A stretch of 54,741 nt of DNA, taken from positions 1 through 54,741 of the forward strand of contig JAGHTF010000067.1 of NCBI GenBank assembly GCA_018065485.1, written 5' to 3'. The notes under the pieces are model-generated. The model worked only from the letters and a program-made list of their open reading frames with translations, ran no database searches and was not told the origin of the DNA. Every line of letters starts with the position of its first letter. The stretch's first letter is position 1. The DNA comes from Candidatus Cryptobacteroides fimicaballi. Its GTDB lineage: Bacteria > Bacteroidota > Bacteroidia > Bacteroidales > UBA932. The position numbers and the translations under genes were made by a program. Below are positions 41,600-52,067 of the stretch, in pieces.

Positions 41600-43813
41600 A
41601 TGAAAGCAGACACTGTTCAAATTCACAAATTCCTAAAAGAATTTTTCGGGTACGACAACTTCAAGGGAGACCAGGAGGAAGTCATTTCAAGTCTCATCGA
41701 AGGCTCCGATGCCTTTGTACTGATGCCTACCGGCGGCGGCAAGTCCCTTTGCTATCAGCTTCCGGCCCTTATGATGGAGGGTACGGCAGTGGTAATCTCG
41801 CCGCTCATAGCCCTTATGAAGAATCAGGTCGACGTACTGCGCGGCTTCGAGTCGGGGAAGGGCAGCATCGCCCACTTCCTCAATTCCTCCCTCACCCGTA
41901 CCCAGATGGAGGAGGTGAACAGGGACCTTACCGTAGGCAAGACCAAGATTCTGTACGTTGCCCCCGAGTCTCTTACAAAGGAAGAGAACGTGCTTCTGCT
42001 CCGAAGGATAAACGTTTCCTTCTACGCCATCGACGAGGCGCACTGCATCTCGGAATGGGGACACGATTTCCGTCCGGAATACCGCAGGATACGACATCTG
42101 ATCGACAGTATCGGCCGCCGGCCCATCATAGCTCTCACCGCTACCGCTACGCCCAAGGTGCAGAGCGATATCCTCAAGAACCTGGGGATTATGGATGCGA
42201 AGGTATTCAAGTCCTCTTTCAACCGTCCCAACCTTTATTACGAAATACGGGACAAGGTAGAGCCCGAGAAGGACATAATCCGGTATATCAGGCAGAACGC
42301 CGGCAAATCGGGAATAATATACTGCCTCAGCCGTAAGAAGGTTGAGGAACTGGCCCAACTGCTTTCCATCAACGGAATCAGGGCCCTGCCTTATCACGCC
42401 GGGCTGGATGCCAAGACCAGAGCCGAGAATCAGGATGATTTCCTTATGGAACGCATCGATGTGATTGTAGCCACAATTGCCTTCGGAATGGGAATCGACA
42501 AGCCGGACGTACGTTTCGTAATCCATTACGACATTCCCAAGAGCATCGAAAGCTACTATCAGGAAACCGGTCGCGCCGGACGAGACGGCAAGGAAGGCAA
42601 CTGCATAGCCTATTACAGTGCAAAAGATATCCGCAAACTGGAGAAATTCATGCAGGGCAAGCCTGTGGCCGAACAGGAAATAAGCCGCCAACTGCTGGAC
42701 GAGGTGGTGTTCTATGCCGAGTCCAATCAGTGCAGGCGCAAGCTCCTGCTGAACTACTTCGGAGAACATTACACTCAGGACGGATGCTGCTCCTGCGACA
42801 ATTGCCTGCATCCCAAGACCACGATGGAAGGGAAGGAAATCCTGCACACGGTTCTGGAACTGGTGGATTCCCTGCCTGAGCATTTCAAGACCGACCATCT
42901 CGCGGCAATACTTACAGGAGAAAACAATTCCAGGATAGAGTCCTACCGGCATAACGAACTGGAACTCTTCGGCGCGGGAGACGACCACGACGAACGCTTC
43001 TGGGAGTCGGTGATACATCAGGGGCTGGTACTGGGTCTGCTGGGCAAGGAGATCGAGTCTTACGGACTCATCTTCATTACGCCTAAGGGAAAGGATTTTC
43101 TGCAGAATCCCTATTCCGTACCCATTCTTGAAGACCGGGCTTTCTTGGAGGGGACCGACGACGAAGGGGAAGACGAGGATGACGCAAAGGCTGCACGTGC
43201 TGCCGCTAACGGAGGAGGGGGAGACCCTGTGCTGCTGTCGATGCTCAAGGATCTCCGCAGGGATATGTCCAAGGCCCTGATGCTGCAGCCGTGGATTATA
43301 TTCGGAGATCAGGCGCTGGAAGATATGTCTATCCTGTATCCCGAGACCTTCGATGAACTCAAGAATTGTCAGGGCGTAGGTGACGGTAAGGCCCGCAAGT
43401 TCGGAATGCGCTTCCTGGAGCTCATCAAGAGGTATGTCGAGGAGAACGATATCGAAAGGCCTGACGATTTTATAGTTAAATCCACCCCTAACAAGTCGGC
43501 AAACAAGATTTACATCATACAGAGTATCGACAGGCGGATGTCCCTGGAAGACATTGCGCATATGAAGGGTATGGATATGGGGGAACTGATGTCCGAGATA
43601 GAGACTATCGTAGCCACCGGAACCAAGTTGGACCTCAATTACTATATAAAACAGACTTTGGACGAGTATATTGTCGATGAAATATACGAATATTTCAAGG
43701 AGGAAGCCTCTTCCGACTCTTTGGAGGACGCTCTTCAGGACATAGGCTCAGAATACAACGAGATGGAAATCCGTCTGGTCAGAATCAAATTCCTTTGTGA
43801 AGTTGCATCATGA
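41600..43813 (+). CDS. recQ: ATP-dependent DNA helicase RecQ
   Basis: This 3'-5' superfamily 2 helicase of 737 residues has Walker A MPTGGGKSLCYQLP, motif II AIDEAHCISEWGHDFRPEY, the TATATPKVQ motif III, and motif VI QETGRAGRDG. Zinc-binding RQC cysteines (CRRKLLLNYFGE, CCSCDNC) and winged helix follow. An HRDC domain with LLSMLKDLRRDMSKALMLQPW and NCQGVGDGKA lies at about 555-625. An additional C-terminal segment beyond HRDC may be an extra HTH unit. The ATG at 41600 gives the standard N-terminus. Its stop overlaps the dnaG start (ATGA). Confidence 0.95.
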   Translation: MKADTVQIHKFLKEFFGYDNFKGDQEEVISSLIEGSDAFVLMPTGGGKSLCYQLPALMMEGTAVVISPLIALMKNQVDVLRGFESGKGSIAHFLNSSLTRTQMEEVNRDLTVGKTKILYVAPESLTKEENVLLLRRINVSFYAIDEAHCISEWGHDFRPEYRRIRHLIDSIGRRPIIALTATATPKVQSDILKNLGIMDAKVFKSSFNRPNLYYEIRDKVEPEKDIIRYIRQNAGKSGIIYCLSRKKVEELAQLLSINGIRALPYHAGLDAKTRAENQDDFLMERIDVIVATIAFGMGIDKPDVRFVIHYDIPKSIESYYQETGRAGRDGKEGNCIAYYSAKDIRKLEKFMQGKPVAEQEISRQLLDEVVFYAESNQCRRKLLLNYFGEHYTQDGCCSCDNCLHPKTTMEGKEILHTVLELVDSLPEHFKTDHLAAILTGENNSRIESYRHNELELFGAGDDHDERFWESVIHQGLVLGLLGKEIESYGLIFITPKGKDFLQNPYSVPILEDRAFLEGTDDEGEDEDDAKAARAAANGGGGDPVLLSMLKDLRRDMSKALMLQPWIIFGDQALEDMSILYPETFDELKNCQGVGDGKARKFGMRFLELIKRYVEENDIERPDDFIVKSTPNKSANKIYIIQSIDRRMSLEDIAHMKGMDMGELMSEIETIVATGTKLDLNYYIKQTLDEYIVDEIYEYFKEEASSDSLEDALQDIGSEYNEMEIRLVRIKFLCEVAS

Positions 43814-45783
43814 TACCTGCCCCTACCGTTAATCTCATATTGGAAACGGCCCGCGTCGAAGACATCGTCGGCGATTACCTTACGCTCAAGCGCAGGGGTG
43901 CCAGCTTTGTTGCCTGCTGTCCTTTTCATAACGAGAAGACGCCGTCCTTTTACGTTACTCCGTCGAAGGGTATTTTCAAGTGCTTCGGGTGCGGAAAGGC
44001 CGGGTCTGCGGTGGGATTCGTAATGGAGATGGAGCATTGCTCCTACTCCGAGGCTCTCAAGCTCATTGCAAAGCGCTACAATATCGAGGTAAAGGAAAAG
44101 GAGGAGACGGCCGAAGAATTGGCTGCACGCCAGCGGACCGAGTCGCTTATGATAGTGTCGGAGTTCGCCTGCAGGTTCTTTATGGACCGGCTCAAGAGCG
44201 GCGAGGGCCGCGATATAGGCTACAACTATTTCAAGTCCCGCTCCCTTGAAGACGAAACCATAGAGCGTTTCTCTCTGGGATGGGCTCCTTCCGGCAAAAC
44301 GGAACTGGTGGACGCCGCGATAAAGGCTGGATATAAGTTGGAATATCTTCTGGAGGCCGGCCTTGCCGTGCGCAGGGAGGATGGCTCGGTGGTGGACAAG
44401 TTCCGCGAAAGGGTTATGTTCCCTATTCATTCCGTAAGCGGAAGGGTGGTCGCTTTCAGCGGCAGGACCCTGCACAGCGACAATCCCGCAAAGTATGTGA
44501 ACTCGCCCGAAACGCCCATCTACGTAAAGAGCAGGAATCTGCTCGGAATCTACTTTGCCAAGGCCGAAATGGCCCGTCAGAACGACTGTATCCTGGTGGA
44601 GGGCAATGTGGATATGGTAATGATGCACCAGCTGGGAATCACCAACGTGGTGGCCTCGTGCGGCACCTCCCTCACCGTAGAGCAGATACGCCTCATCCGC
44701 CGGCATTCTCCCGAGAACGTTACCATTATGTATGACGGGGATTCTGCAGGCATACACGCCGCTCTCCGGGGGATAGGACTTATTCTTCGCGAAGGAATGA
44801 ACGTGAAGGTGGTGCTGCTGCCTCCGGGGGAGGATCCCGATTCTTTCGCCCGTTCGCACAGCAGGGATCAGGTGCTGGAGTTCATCCGAACCAATAGCGA
44901 AGATTTCATCAGCTTTAAAACCCGTCTGCTCAGCGAAGAGGCGGGGAAGGATCCCCTCAAGCGGGCGAACCTTATAAACGACATAGCCGACACCATAGCC
45001 GACATTCCCGATCCCGTAAAGCGTACGGTGTATGTGGAGGATTGCGCCAACCGGTTCGGTATAGACTCCCGCCTGCTTTTCACCCGCATCTCCCGTACCA
45101 GAAGAGAGTTGCAGGAAGAGCAGCGCAAGGAACGCATCAGAGAAGCCCGCTGGCAGGAAAACGGGCTGCCGCTGCCTCCGGACACACCGGTATCGGCCAG
45201 GGTCGAGAAGAATCCGGCAGACAATTTCCCCGTCGACAATAAGATTCTGGCACCGGCCGAGAAGGATCTGCTGGAATTTATCCTTACCCACGGAAGGGAT
45301 GCACTGGAGTTCGAGAGCGATTCTGCCTTCTACACGGTCGAGCCTATAACGGTTTTCGAGTTTATCCGTGGGACTCTCGACGAAGACGGCACCAGCTTTG
45401 CCAACACGGTTTACCGCAGGGTTTACGAGGCTTACCGGCAGCTGTACGACGCCTCTGTGGAGCAGGAGGCCATCATCCGTACCCTCTTGAATTCGAGCGA
45501 CAGGCTCATTGCCGACGTTACCGCCCAGCTCTCGACCAAGCGCTACCAGCTTACGGTCAAGAATTTCGAGAAAGCCCTCACCACAACTTCGTCCTGGCTT
45601 GCGGTGTATGTGCCGCGGACTCTTACGAGATACGGGGAGAGGAGGCTCCAGGACCGGATAGACCGCCTTCGCGCGAGCCTTCCCACCTTGGACAGCGGAG
45701 CCCAGATGGAGGCATTGAAAGAACTTAAGAGAATGCAATCGATAAAGACAGAAATAAAAAAACAATATGGCAAAAACTTATAA
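43810..45783 (+). CDS. dnaG: DNA primase
   Basis: The protein makes RNA primers at the replication fork. The 657 residues contain the CHC2 zinc finger ([13 protein letters not shown] ... CFGCGKAG), the catalytic core with [16 protein letters not shown], and the TOPRIM domain ([16 protein letters not shown]; acidic EG and DGDSAG). A C-terminal DnaB-binding helical part is predicted (about 480-650). It starts inside the recQ stop and its last 17 bases overlap metG, so the three genes are tightly coupled. Confidence 0.95.
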   Translation: MIPAPTVNLILETARVEDIVGDYLTLKRRGASFVACCPFHNEKTPSFYVTPSKGIFKCFGCGKAGSAVGFVMEMEHCSYSEALKLIAKRYNIEVKEKEETAEELAARQRTESLMIVSEFACRFFMDRLKSGEGRDIGYNYFKSRSLEDETIERFSLGWAPSGKTELVDAAIKAGYKLEYLLEAGLAVRREDGSVVDKFRERVMFPIHSVSGRVVAFSGRTLHSDNPAKYVNSPETPIYVKSRNLLGIYFAKAEMARQNDCILVEGNVDMVMMHQLGITNVVASCGTSLTVEQIRLIRRHSPENVTIMYDGDSAGIHAALRGIGLILREGMNVKVVLLPPGEDPDSFARSHSRDQVLEFIRTNSEDFISFKTRLLSEEAGKDPLKRANLINDIADTIADIPDPVKRTVYVEDCANRFGIDSRLLFTRISRTRRELQEEQRKERIREARWQENGLPLPPDTPVSARVEKNPADNFPVDNKILAPAEKDLLEFILTHGRDALEFESDSAFYTVEPITVFEFIRGTLDEDGTSFANTVYRRVYEAYRQLYDASVEQEAIIRTLLNSSDRLIADVTAQLSTKRYQLTVKNFEKALTTTSSWLAVYVPRTLTRYGERRLQDRIDRLRASLPTLDSGAQMEALKELKRMQSIKTEIKKQYGKNL

Positions 45784-47821
45784 GCGAACACTTGTAACCT
45801 GTGCGTTGCCTTATGCGAACGGACCGGTACATATCGGACATCTGGCCGGGGTATATGTCCCCGCCGACATTTATGTGCGTTATTTGAGGATGAGAGGTGA
45901 GGACGTTCTGTACGTGTGCGGTTCCGACGAGCACGGAGTCCCCATTACTATCGCCGCCCGAAAGCAGGGTTGCAGCCCTCAGGATATTGTGGACAAATAT
46001 CACGGAATCATTTCCGAGAGCTTCAAGGCTTTGGGAATCAATTTCGACATTTACGGACGCACGTCGTCGGCCGTACACGAAAAGAATGCGTCCGAGTTCT
46101 TCCGTAAGCTCTACGACGAGGGCAAGTTCATAACCCGGGAGAGCGAGCAGTATTACGACCCCGAGGCCGGGACCTTCCTGGCCGACAGGTACATTGTAGG
46201 AACCTGCCCCAAATGCGGGAATCCCGACGCATACGGCGACCAGTGCGAGAAATGTGGCAGTACCCTCAGTCCCGAGGAACTCATAGACCCCAAGAGCAAG
46301 CTCAGTGGTGCGCAGCCCGTCAAGAAAAAGACCACCCACTGGTATCTTCCCCTGGACCAGTACGAACCCTGGCTGCGGGAGTGGATTCTCGAAAACCATA
46401 AGGAATGGCGTTCGAACGTTTACGGCCAGTGCAAGAGCTGGCTGGACGGCGGGCTTCAGCCGCGTGCTGTGACCCGTGACTTGGACTGGGGCGTTCCGGT
46501 TCCTGTCGAGGGAGCCGACGGCAAGGTCCTCTACGTTTGGTTCGACGCTCCCATCGGCTACATCTCCAATACCAGGGAACTGCTTCCCGACGATTGGGAG
46601 AAGTGGTGGAAGTCGCCCGATACCCGCCTCATTCACTTCATAGGCAAGGACAACATCGTGTTCCACTGTATAGTGTTCCCTTCTATGCTTAAGGCCTACG
46701 GCGACGGCTACATCCTGCCCGAGAACGTTCCGGCCAACGAGTTCCTCAATCTCGAAGGGGATAAGATTTCCACCTCGCGCGGCTGGGCTGTGTGGGCTCA
46801 CGAATATGTGAAGGATTTCCCCGGAAAGGAAGACGTGCTCCGCTATGTTCTCACAGCCAACGCTCCCGAGACCAAGGACAACGATTTCAGCTGGAAGGAT
46901 TTCCAGGCCCGCAACAATTCCGAGCTTGTGGCAATATTCGGAAACTTTGTAAACCGCGCCATTGTGCTTACACACAAGTACTTTGGCGGAAAGGTTCCGG
47001 CCTGCGGCTCCCTGCTCGACATCGACAAGGAACTCATAGCTCAGATTCCGGCCCTCAAGGCTTCAATTGAAAAGAACATTACCGAATTCAAATTCCGCGA
47101 AGCTTTGAAGGACGCAATGGGAATCGCCCGCCTCGGTAACAAATATATTTCCGACACCGAGCCCTGGAAGGTTGCCAAGACCGATATGGACCGTTGCGCC
47201 ACCATACTCAACATTTCGCTTCAGGTCTGCGCCGACCTCGGCATCGCGTTCGAACCTTTCACTCCGTTCGCAGCCGCCCGTCTGCGCAATATGCTTTCTT
47301 CTCCTCTGGACTGGGAGATTCTCGGCCGTCCCAGCATAATTCCCGCCGGGCAGCAGATTGCACCTGCCGAACTTCTTTTCGCTAAGGTTGAGGATGAGCA
47401 GATAGAGATTCAGCTCAACCGGCTTGCCCAAATCCGCAAGGCACGCGAAGAGGCCGCCGCTGCCGAACTGGCAAAGCAGGTTCCCGCACAAAAGGAGCTG
47501 TGCTCGTTCGAAGATTTCGAGAAGATGGATATCCGTACCGCAACCGTGCTGGAGGCCGAAAGGGTTCCCAAGACCGACAAGCTTCTCAAGCTCACCATCG
47601 ACACCGGAATCGACCGTAGGGTGATAGTTTCCGGCATTGCAGAGTACTATTCTCCCGAGCAGATGGTAGGCAGGCAGATATGTATCCTGGCCAATCTGCA
47701 ACCCCGCACAATCCGCGGAATAGAGTCCAAAGGTATGATTCTGATGGCTCGCCAGGGCGATGGGAAAATGCGTTTCATAACTCCGGCGGAGGCCCTGACT
47801 AACGGTTCCACTATAGGATGA
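45767..47821 (+). CDS. metG: Methionyl-tRNA synthetase with C-terminal tRNA-binding domain
   Basis: The 684-residue class I synthetase has the HIGH motif (PVHIGHLAG), CP-domain zinc cysteines (CPKCGN, CEKCGS), the KMSKS-type loop as DKISTSRG, the anticodon-binding alpha-helical domain and a C-terminal EMAP/Trbp111 domain (about 575-684: [19 protein letters not shown]). The last domain supports dimerisation and tRNA binding. The start overlaps dnaG by 17 bases. The tRNA-Met gene lies about 40 kb upstream, without an obvious regulatory link. Confidence 0.96.
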   Translation: MAKTYKRTLVTCALPYANGPVHIGHLAGVYVPADIYVRYLRMRGEDVLYVCGSDEHGVPITIAARKQGCSPQDIVDKYHGIISESFKALGINFDIYGRTSSAVHEKNASEFFRKLYDEGKFITRESEQYYDPEAGTFLADRYIVGTCPKCGNPDAYGDQCEKCGSTLSPEELIDPKSKLSGAQPVKKKTTHWYLPLDQYEPWLREWILENHKEWRSNVYGQCKSWLDGGLQPRAVTRDLDWGVPVPVEGADGKVLYVWFDAPIGYISNTRELLPDDWEKWWKSPDTRLIHFIGKDNIVFHCIVFPSMLKAYGDGYILPENVPANEFLNLEGDKISTSRGWAVWAHEYVKDFPGKEDVLRYVLTANAPETKDNDFSWKDFQARNNSELVAIFGNFVNRAIVLTHKYFGGKVPACGSLLDIDKELIAQIPALKASIEKNITEFKFREALKDAMGIARLGNKYISDTEPWKVAKTDMDRCATILNISLQVCADLGIAFEPFTPFAAARLRNMLSSPLDWEILGRPSIIPAGQQIAPAELLFAKVEDEQIEIQLNRLAQIRKAREEAAAAELAKQVPAQKELCSFEDFEKMDIRTATVLEAERVPKTDKLLKLTIDTGIDRRVIVSGIAEYYSPEQMVGRQICILANLQPRTIRGIESKGMILMARQGDGKMRFITPAEALTNGSTIG

Positions 47822-48588
47822 TGAGAAAATTCAAGATATATTTTTCGCTTTTGCTTGTGCTGCTTCCGGTGTTCTGCTCGGGGCAGGGGAAATTCTATAC
47901 AACCAAGGAAAGACTTCAGAACTACGGGAATCTGACAACCAAGGTGGTTCTGCCGGGTAATCTGGTGCTCGACGAGATATTGCAGAGAGAGGTATCGGCG
48001 ATGTGGCAGATTACTCCGTACGAATTCTGTACTGAGTCGGAATACGAGGCCCTCAAGAGCGATCCGCACTATTTTTTCCTTCGGACGGTAACGCTGCAGG
48101 ACTCCAAGTCGGGTGATTCGGGAGTTGTATGCCTCAGCCTGAGCAAAGGCGGCGGAACCAACCGGCAGTCCCGCGACACTGCCATCCACCTTATCGACCT
48201 TCCGGTTGTATCGTCCCCTTCTATGGTTTCGGTATTGGAGGAGACCTGTTTTCCTGCCTATATTGCCATTGTGCAGCAGTTCATAGTGGATGCGGCAGAA
48301 TCCGAGAGGGTTGCCAATATGGGACTTGCAGCCTATACCACATCAATTAGGAAGGCTCGCCGGTTCAACATAGGCTTTACTGCCCAGGAATCGCTTCGGA
48401 TGTTGCAGATGGCCGAACCCGACGGGGCTATAGCCATTGTGATAGGCCCTCCCGATGCCAATGAGAAATCCTGGTATTACCATATGCTCATAGGAACTTC
48501 CGATATGAAGCTTTACTATTACGCCAGAAAAAGGAATTCGCCTTCATTCACCCATATGGAGTTGAAATACCTCAGACAGGAAGAGTAG
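47818..48588 (+). CDS. Exported protein of unknown function after metG
   Basis: The 256-residue product has a signal peptide ([19 protein letters not shown]) and no recognised domain. The mature part is a mixed alpha/beta protein with stretches such as [20 protein letters not shown] and [19 protein letters not shown]. The start overlaps the metG stop by four bases (ATG 47818; another ATG follows at 47821). It lies between metG and an O-methyltransferase, so it is probably co-transcribed; this says little about role. Confidence 0.7.
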   Translation: MMRKFKIYFSLLLVLLPVFCSGQGKFYTTKERLQNYGNLTTKVVLPGNLVLDEILQREVSAMWQITPYEFCTESEYEALKSDPHYFFLRTVTLQDSKSGDSGVVCLSLSKGGGTNRQSRDTAIHLIDLPVVSSPSMVSVLEETCFPAYIAIVQQFIVDAAESERVANMGLAAYTTSIRKARRFNIGFTAQESLRMLQMAEPDGAIAIVIGPPDANEKSWYYHMLIGTSDMKLYYYARKRNSPSFTHMELKYLRQEE

Positions 48589-48589
48589 G

Positions 48590-49228
48590 ATGGAAGCGTT
48601 GCTCGACAAATATATCAGAGAACACAGCAGCCCGGTTGCGGAGCCGCTGGTATGGCTCGAGAAACAGACGAACATTCATACCAACTATCCCAGAATGTTG
48701 TCCGGAGCCGTGCAGGGGAACCTGCTGAAGATGCTCGTGCAAATCAGCGGGGCCCGTCGGATTCTGGAAATCGGAGCCTTTACCGGCTATTCGTCAATCT
48801 GTATGGCCCTTGGCCTTGGCCCGCAGGGGCATATCGACACTCTCGAAATCAACGACGAACTGGAGCCTCTTATGCGCCAGGCTTGGGAGAGGGCAGGGGT
48901 GTCACGTCTGATAGAACTGCACCTTGGCCCTGCGCTGGAAACCCTGAAAACCCTTCCGCCCCACAATCTTTACGATATGGTTTTCATAGATGCCAACAAA
49001 CGGGAATATCCGCAGTATTACGAGGCTGTGTTGCCGCTTTTAAGGCAGGGAGGTCTCATTGTGGCCGACGATACCCTCTGGGACGGGAAGGTTTACGCAA
49101 AGCCGGTCCCTGCAGATGCGCAGACGGCCGCTCTGGTACGCTTTAACGAAACCGTAGCCGCAGACCCGAGGGTAGAAACCGTTGTGCTTCCCCTGCGGGA
49201 CGGGCTGACTCTGATTAGAAAACGTTGA
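48590..49228 (+). CDS. Class I SAM-dependent O-methyltransferase
   Basis: The 212-residue protein has the O-methyltransferase 3 (COMT-like) signatures: LEIGAFTGYSS (SAM loop), IDTLEINDEL, DMVFIDANKREYPQYY with the metal-binding DANK, and LIVADDTLWDGKV. The substrate is unknown; relatives methylate catechol-like or other small hydroxyl compounds. The gene follows the unknown exported gene by one base and is the last before the dnaX promoter. Confidence 0.9.
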   Translation: MEALLDKYIREHSSPVAEPLVWLEKQTNIHTNYPRMLSGAVQGNLLKMLVQISGARRILEIGAFTGYSSICMALGLGPQGHIDTLEINDELEPLMRQAWERAGVSRLIELHLGPALETLKTLPPHNLYDMVFIDANKREYPQYYEAVLPLLRQGGLIVADDTLWDGKVYAKPVPADAQTAALVRFNETVAADPRVETVVLPLRDGLTLIRKR

Positions 49229-49236
49229 TATTTGCT

Positions 49237-49244
49237 TATATTTG
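49237..49244 (+). promoter_or_regulatory. -7 box of dnaX
   Basis: TATATTTG matches the -7 consensus, seven bases before the dnaX ATG (49251). A preceding GATATTTG (49228-49234 region) overlaps the same area. No clear -33. The resulting leader would be about zero to three bases. Confidence 0.45.
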
Positions 49245-49250
49245 TAGTTT

Positions 49251-51038
49251 ATGGAACAGCAGTATATAGTATCGGCACGTAAATACCGCCCTGACTCCTT
49301 TGAAACCCTCATAGGACAGGACAATATTGCAAAGACTCTTAAAAATTCGATAATCCGCGGGCAGCTTGCCCACGCCTATCTTTTCTGCGGACCCCGCGGA
49401 GTGGGCAAAACCAGTATGGCCCGAATCTTTGCCAAGACCATAAACTGTTCCGATCCGAGCGCCGATATGGAGCCCTGCGGACAGTGCGAAAGCTGTCTCA
49501 GCTTCAAGGAAGGCCGTTCCTACTGCATTCACGAATTGGACGCCGCTTCCAACAACGGCGTAGATGACATAAAGGCCCTGCTCGAGAAAGTGGTCATCCC
49601 TCCTCAGGTGGGGAAGTACAGCGTATATATCATAGACGAGGTTCATATGCTCTCGCAGTCGGCGTTCAACGCCTTCCTCAAGACATTGGAGGAACCTCCC
49701 GCACACGCAATCTTCATCCTCGCTACAACCGAGAAGCACAAGATAATCCCCACTATCCTGAGCCGCTGCCAGGTTTACGATTTCAACCGGATAGGCATCC
49801 CTGATATCGTTTCAAACCTCAAGGGGATAGCCTCCAGGGAGAATATTTCCATAGACGACGAGAGCCTCCATATAATTGCGCAGAAGGCCGACGGAGCAAT
49901 GCGCGACGCCCTTACCATTTTTGACCAGACGGTTGCATTCTGCGGCACCGACATCCGTTACGAAGACGTAATCCGCAATCTGAATGTGCTGGATTATGAA
50001 TACAGCTTCAGATTGGTGGATGCTTTCCTTTCGTCGGATTATGCCAGCGCGCTGCTCGTTTTCGACGAAATTCTCTCTAAGGGATTCAATGCGCTGTATT
50101 TTGTTACAGCGTTGAGTTCGCATCTGCGCGACCTGCTGGTAAGCAAGACCGGAGGCCTCGAATGCCTGCTCGACCTCCCTGAATCGCTCAAGGAACGTTA
50201 TGCCGCGCAGGCAGCCCGCTGCAGTGTGAAATTCCTGTACGATGCGCTGGGAGTCACTACCGCCTGCGAAGCCGGCTATCGCACCAGCGCCAATCAGCGC
50301 CTGCACATAGAGTATGCTCTTATGAAGCTCAGCTTCCTCACTGCCGCCCCCGCTGCCACTCCCGTCGCCGCTCCCGCCCCGGCCCCTGTCGCTGCTCCGG
50401 CCCCTGTCACTGCGGCCCCCGCGCCGCAGCCCCAACCCAAAAAGGCTCCCGCCCCGGTCACTCCGGCCCCGGTCACTGCGGCCCCGGTCACTGCGGCCCC
50501 CGAGCCGCAGCCCCAACCCCAGCCCAAAAAGGCCTCCGCCCCTGTCACTGCGGCCTCCGAGCCGCAGCCCCAGCCCAAAAAGGCCTCCGGGCTGTCATTG
50601 GGTTCAATGATGCAGAAGGTATCTCCCAAAACCCCGGAGATACCGGAGGAAACCTCAGCCGCCGCCCCCGAAGACGACGTCCTTCTGGCCGGATGGAAAA
50701 AGCTTTCTCCCGAATACCGGGAACGCCCCCGCCTTGCCAGCGCGCTGGAATCGTCGGATCTCGAAATCGTTGAGTCCGAAGGGGTTAAGACCGTAAAATT
50801 CAGTGTGCTCAACGAAGCCCAGCAGAAGTGGATTCAGGAATCGCTGCTGCATAAGCTCGAAGACAGCTACCGCGCCATCGTTGGCAGCACGAAGGTACGC
50901 CTCGAGGTGTGCGTGAAACAGCTGCCTGTCGACGACGAAAAAAAATTGTATATGCCCAAGGAGAAGGCCGAAAGCCTGATGGCATCCAACCCTCAGGTTG
51001 CCTCGCTGGTCTCAGACCTTAACCTTGATATAAAATAG
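49251..51038 (+). CDS. dnaX: DNA polymerase III subunit gamma/tau
   Basis: This AAA+ clamp-loader subunit of 595 residues has Walker [13 protein letters not shown] (46-57), the zinc cysteines around CGQCESC (76-82), Walker B IIDEVHML (127-134), and the sensor motif [14 protein letters not shown]. Domain III and a C-terminal region follow. Residues 365-446 are a Pro/Ala-rich repeat linker containing three QPQPKKA-type units. The C-terminal part (about 470-595) is the tau-like binding region. A programmed frameshift site was not sought exhaustively. Confidence 0.95.
   Translation: MEQQYIVSARKYRPDSFETLIGQDNIAKTLKNSIIRGQLAHAYLFCGPRGVGKTSMARIFAKTINCSDPSADMEPCGQCESCLSFKEGRSYCIHELDAASNNGVDDIKALLEKVVIPPQVGKYSVYIIDEVHMLSQSAFNAFLKTLEEPPAHAIFILATTEKHKIIPTILSRCQVYDFNRIGIPDIVSNLKGIASRENISIDDESLHIIAQKADGAMRDALTIFDQTVAFCGTDIRYEDVIRNLNVLDYEYSFRLVDAFLSSDYASALLVFDEILSKGFNALYFVTALSSHLRDLLVSKTGGLECLLDLPESLKERYAAQAARCSVKFLYDALGVTTACEAGYRTSANQRLHIEYALMKLSFLTAAPAATPVAAPAPAPVAAPAPVTAAPAPQPQPKKAPAPVTPAPVTAAPVTAAPEPQPQPQPKKASAPVTAASEPQPQPKKASGLSLGSMMQKVSPKTPEIPEETSAAAPEDDVLLAGWKKLSPEYRERPRLASALESSDLEIVESEGVKTVKFSVLNEAQQKWIQESLLHKLEDSYRAIVGSTKVRLEVCVKQLPVDDEKKLYMPKEKAESLMASNPQVASLVSDLNLDIK
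50343..50588 (+). repeat. Pro/Ala repeat segment inside dnaX
   Basis: Codons 365-446 repeat GCC CCN / GTC ACT GCG GCC units and a CAGCCC...AAAAAGGC block three times (50422-50440, 50507-50533, 50561-50583 regions). It encodes an intrinsically disordered linker between the ATPase core and the C-terminal domain of tau. The near-identical DNA units could change in copy number by slippage or recombination. Confidence 0.7.
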
Positions 51039-51045
51039 AACCGAT

Positions 51046-51819
51046 ATGAAACTTCGTTGCGAGAATCTTGTAAAGATATATGGCCCCAGAACAGTTGTGA
51101 AAGGGGTTTCAATGGAAGTGGAACAGGGAGAAATCGTAGGTTTCCTCGGCCCCAACGGAGCCGGAAAGACAACCAGTTTCTATATGATAGCCGGGCAGAT
51201 CAAGCCCAACGGGGGAAAGGTTTTCCTGGACGACGAGGAAATCACCGACCTGCCTATGTACAAGAGAGCCCAGAAAGGCTTGGGTTACCTTCCCCAGGAT
51301 GCGTCGGTATTCCGCAAGATGTCCGTCGAAGACAATATAATGTCGGTAATGGAGATGACCTCTATGTCCAAGGCCGAGAGGACCGAACGGCTCGAAAGCC
51401 TTATCAGTGAGTTCAACCTGCAGAAGGTGCGCAAGAATCTGGGAATCCAGCTGTCGGGAGGGGAGAGGCGCCGTTGCGAGATTGCACGTGCGCTGAGCAT
51501 TTCTCCTAAATTCATTCTTCTCGACGAACCTTTTGCCGGGGTTGACCCTATCGCCGTGGAAGATATCCAGTACATAATTGCCAAGCTCAAATACCGCAAC
51601 ATAGGCGTCATAATCACCGACCATAACGTAGGTGAAACGCTGGCAATCACCGACAGGGCATATCTGCTTTACGACGGCTCCATCCTCCAGGAAGGCACAC
51701 CGCAGTCCCTTGCCGCCGACGAAGACGTGCGTACCAAATACCTTGGCGCCGGCTTCGTGCTCAAGCGCTCTGTCTCTGTACAGAGAGCCCAGGCCGAATT
51801 CGAAGCCAATAAACTCTGA
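51046..51819 (+). CDS. lptB: LPS export ABC transporter ATP-binding protein LptB
   Basis: The ATPase powers LPS transport from the inner membrane to the outer membrane (with LptF/G/C). The 257-residue protein has Walker [11 protein letters not shown]-loop [19 protein letters not shown], signature [15 protein letters not shown], Walker [14 protein letters not shown] and H-loop TDHNV. The GVDP and DPIAVEDIQ after Walker B and the C-terminal TKYLG extension are typical of LptB. It follows dnaX by seven bases. Confidence 0.95.
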   Translation: MKLRCENLVKIYGPRTVVKGVSMEVEQGEIVGFLGPNGAGKTTSFYMIAGQIKPNGGKVFLDDEEITDLPMYKRAQKGLGYLPQDASVFRKMSVEDNIMSVMEMTSMSKAERTERLESLISEFNLQKVRKNLGIQLSGGERRRCEIARALSISPKFILLDEPFAGVDPIAVEDIQYIIAKLKYRNIGVIITDHNVGETLAITDRAYLLYDGSILQEGTPQSLAADEDVRTKYLGAGFVLKRSVSVQRAQAEFEANKL

Positions 51820-51841
51820 AAAGACTTGCTGGAATTCTTGA

Positions 51842-51855
51842 TTTTTTTTTTTTTT
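51842..51855 (+). repeat. Homopolymer T tract of 14
   Basis: Fourteen consecutive T residues occur in the space after lptB and upstream of the small surface-operon ORF. It could be a U-tract for lptB termination (no good hairpin precedes it) or a slippage-prone spacer; see findings. Confidence 0.6.
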
Positions 51856-51897
51856 GAAAAATTGTTTTCTTTGCAAAAAAAGATTTTTTTACAAAAG

Positions 51898-52044
51898 ATG
51901 CCACAGAATACTAATCTAAAACGGTCCCCGTATTTTTCACCGAATGTGAAGGTGATTGAACTGATAGCCAGAAATGCGATTCTTGAATCGAGCCCTGGAA
52001 GTACTCTCGAAGGCGGTAGTACGCCTCTGACCCCCGGATGGTAA
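51898..52044 (+). CDS. Short ORF leading the fimbrillin-like lipoprotein gene
   Basis: The ATG at 51898 opens a 48-codon ORF. The product has a YFSPNVKVIELIARNAILES core and ends in PGSTLEGGSTPLTPGW. In Bacteroidota, short proteins with a YxSPxxExIxL-type core, a Ser/Gly-rich end and a terminal Trp are frequently found directly upstream of surface or fimbrillin-type lipoprotein genes. The ORF ends 23 bases before the lipoprotein ATG. Function unknown. No signal peptide is present. Confidence 0.6.
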   Translation: MPQNTNLKRSPYFSPNVKVIELIARNAILESSPGSTLEGGSTPLTPGW

Positions 52045-52067
52045 TAATCTATAACGATATACATAAT

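Noticed and set aside
45700..45766. RNA switch (e.g. SAM or T-box) in front of metG
   Set aside because: The space before metG is coding sequence of dnaG; there is no room for a leader.
49812..50516. Minus-strand frame giving an Arg/Gly/Asp-rich repeat protein
   Set aside because: It is the complement of the Pro/Ala repeat in dnaX; the low-complexity product is an artefact.
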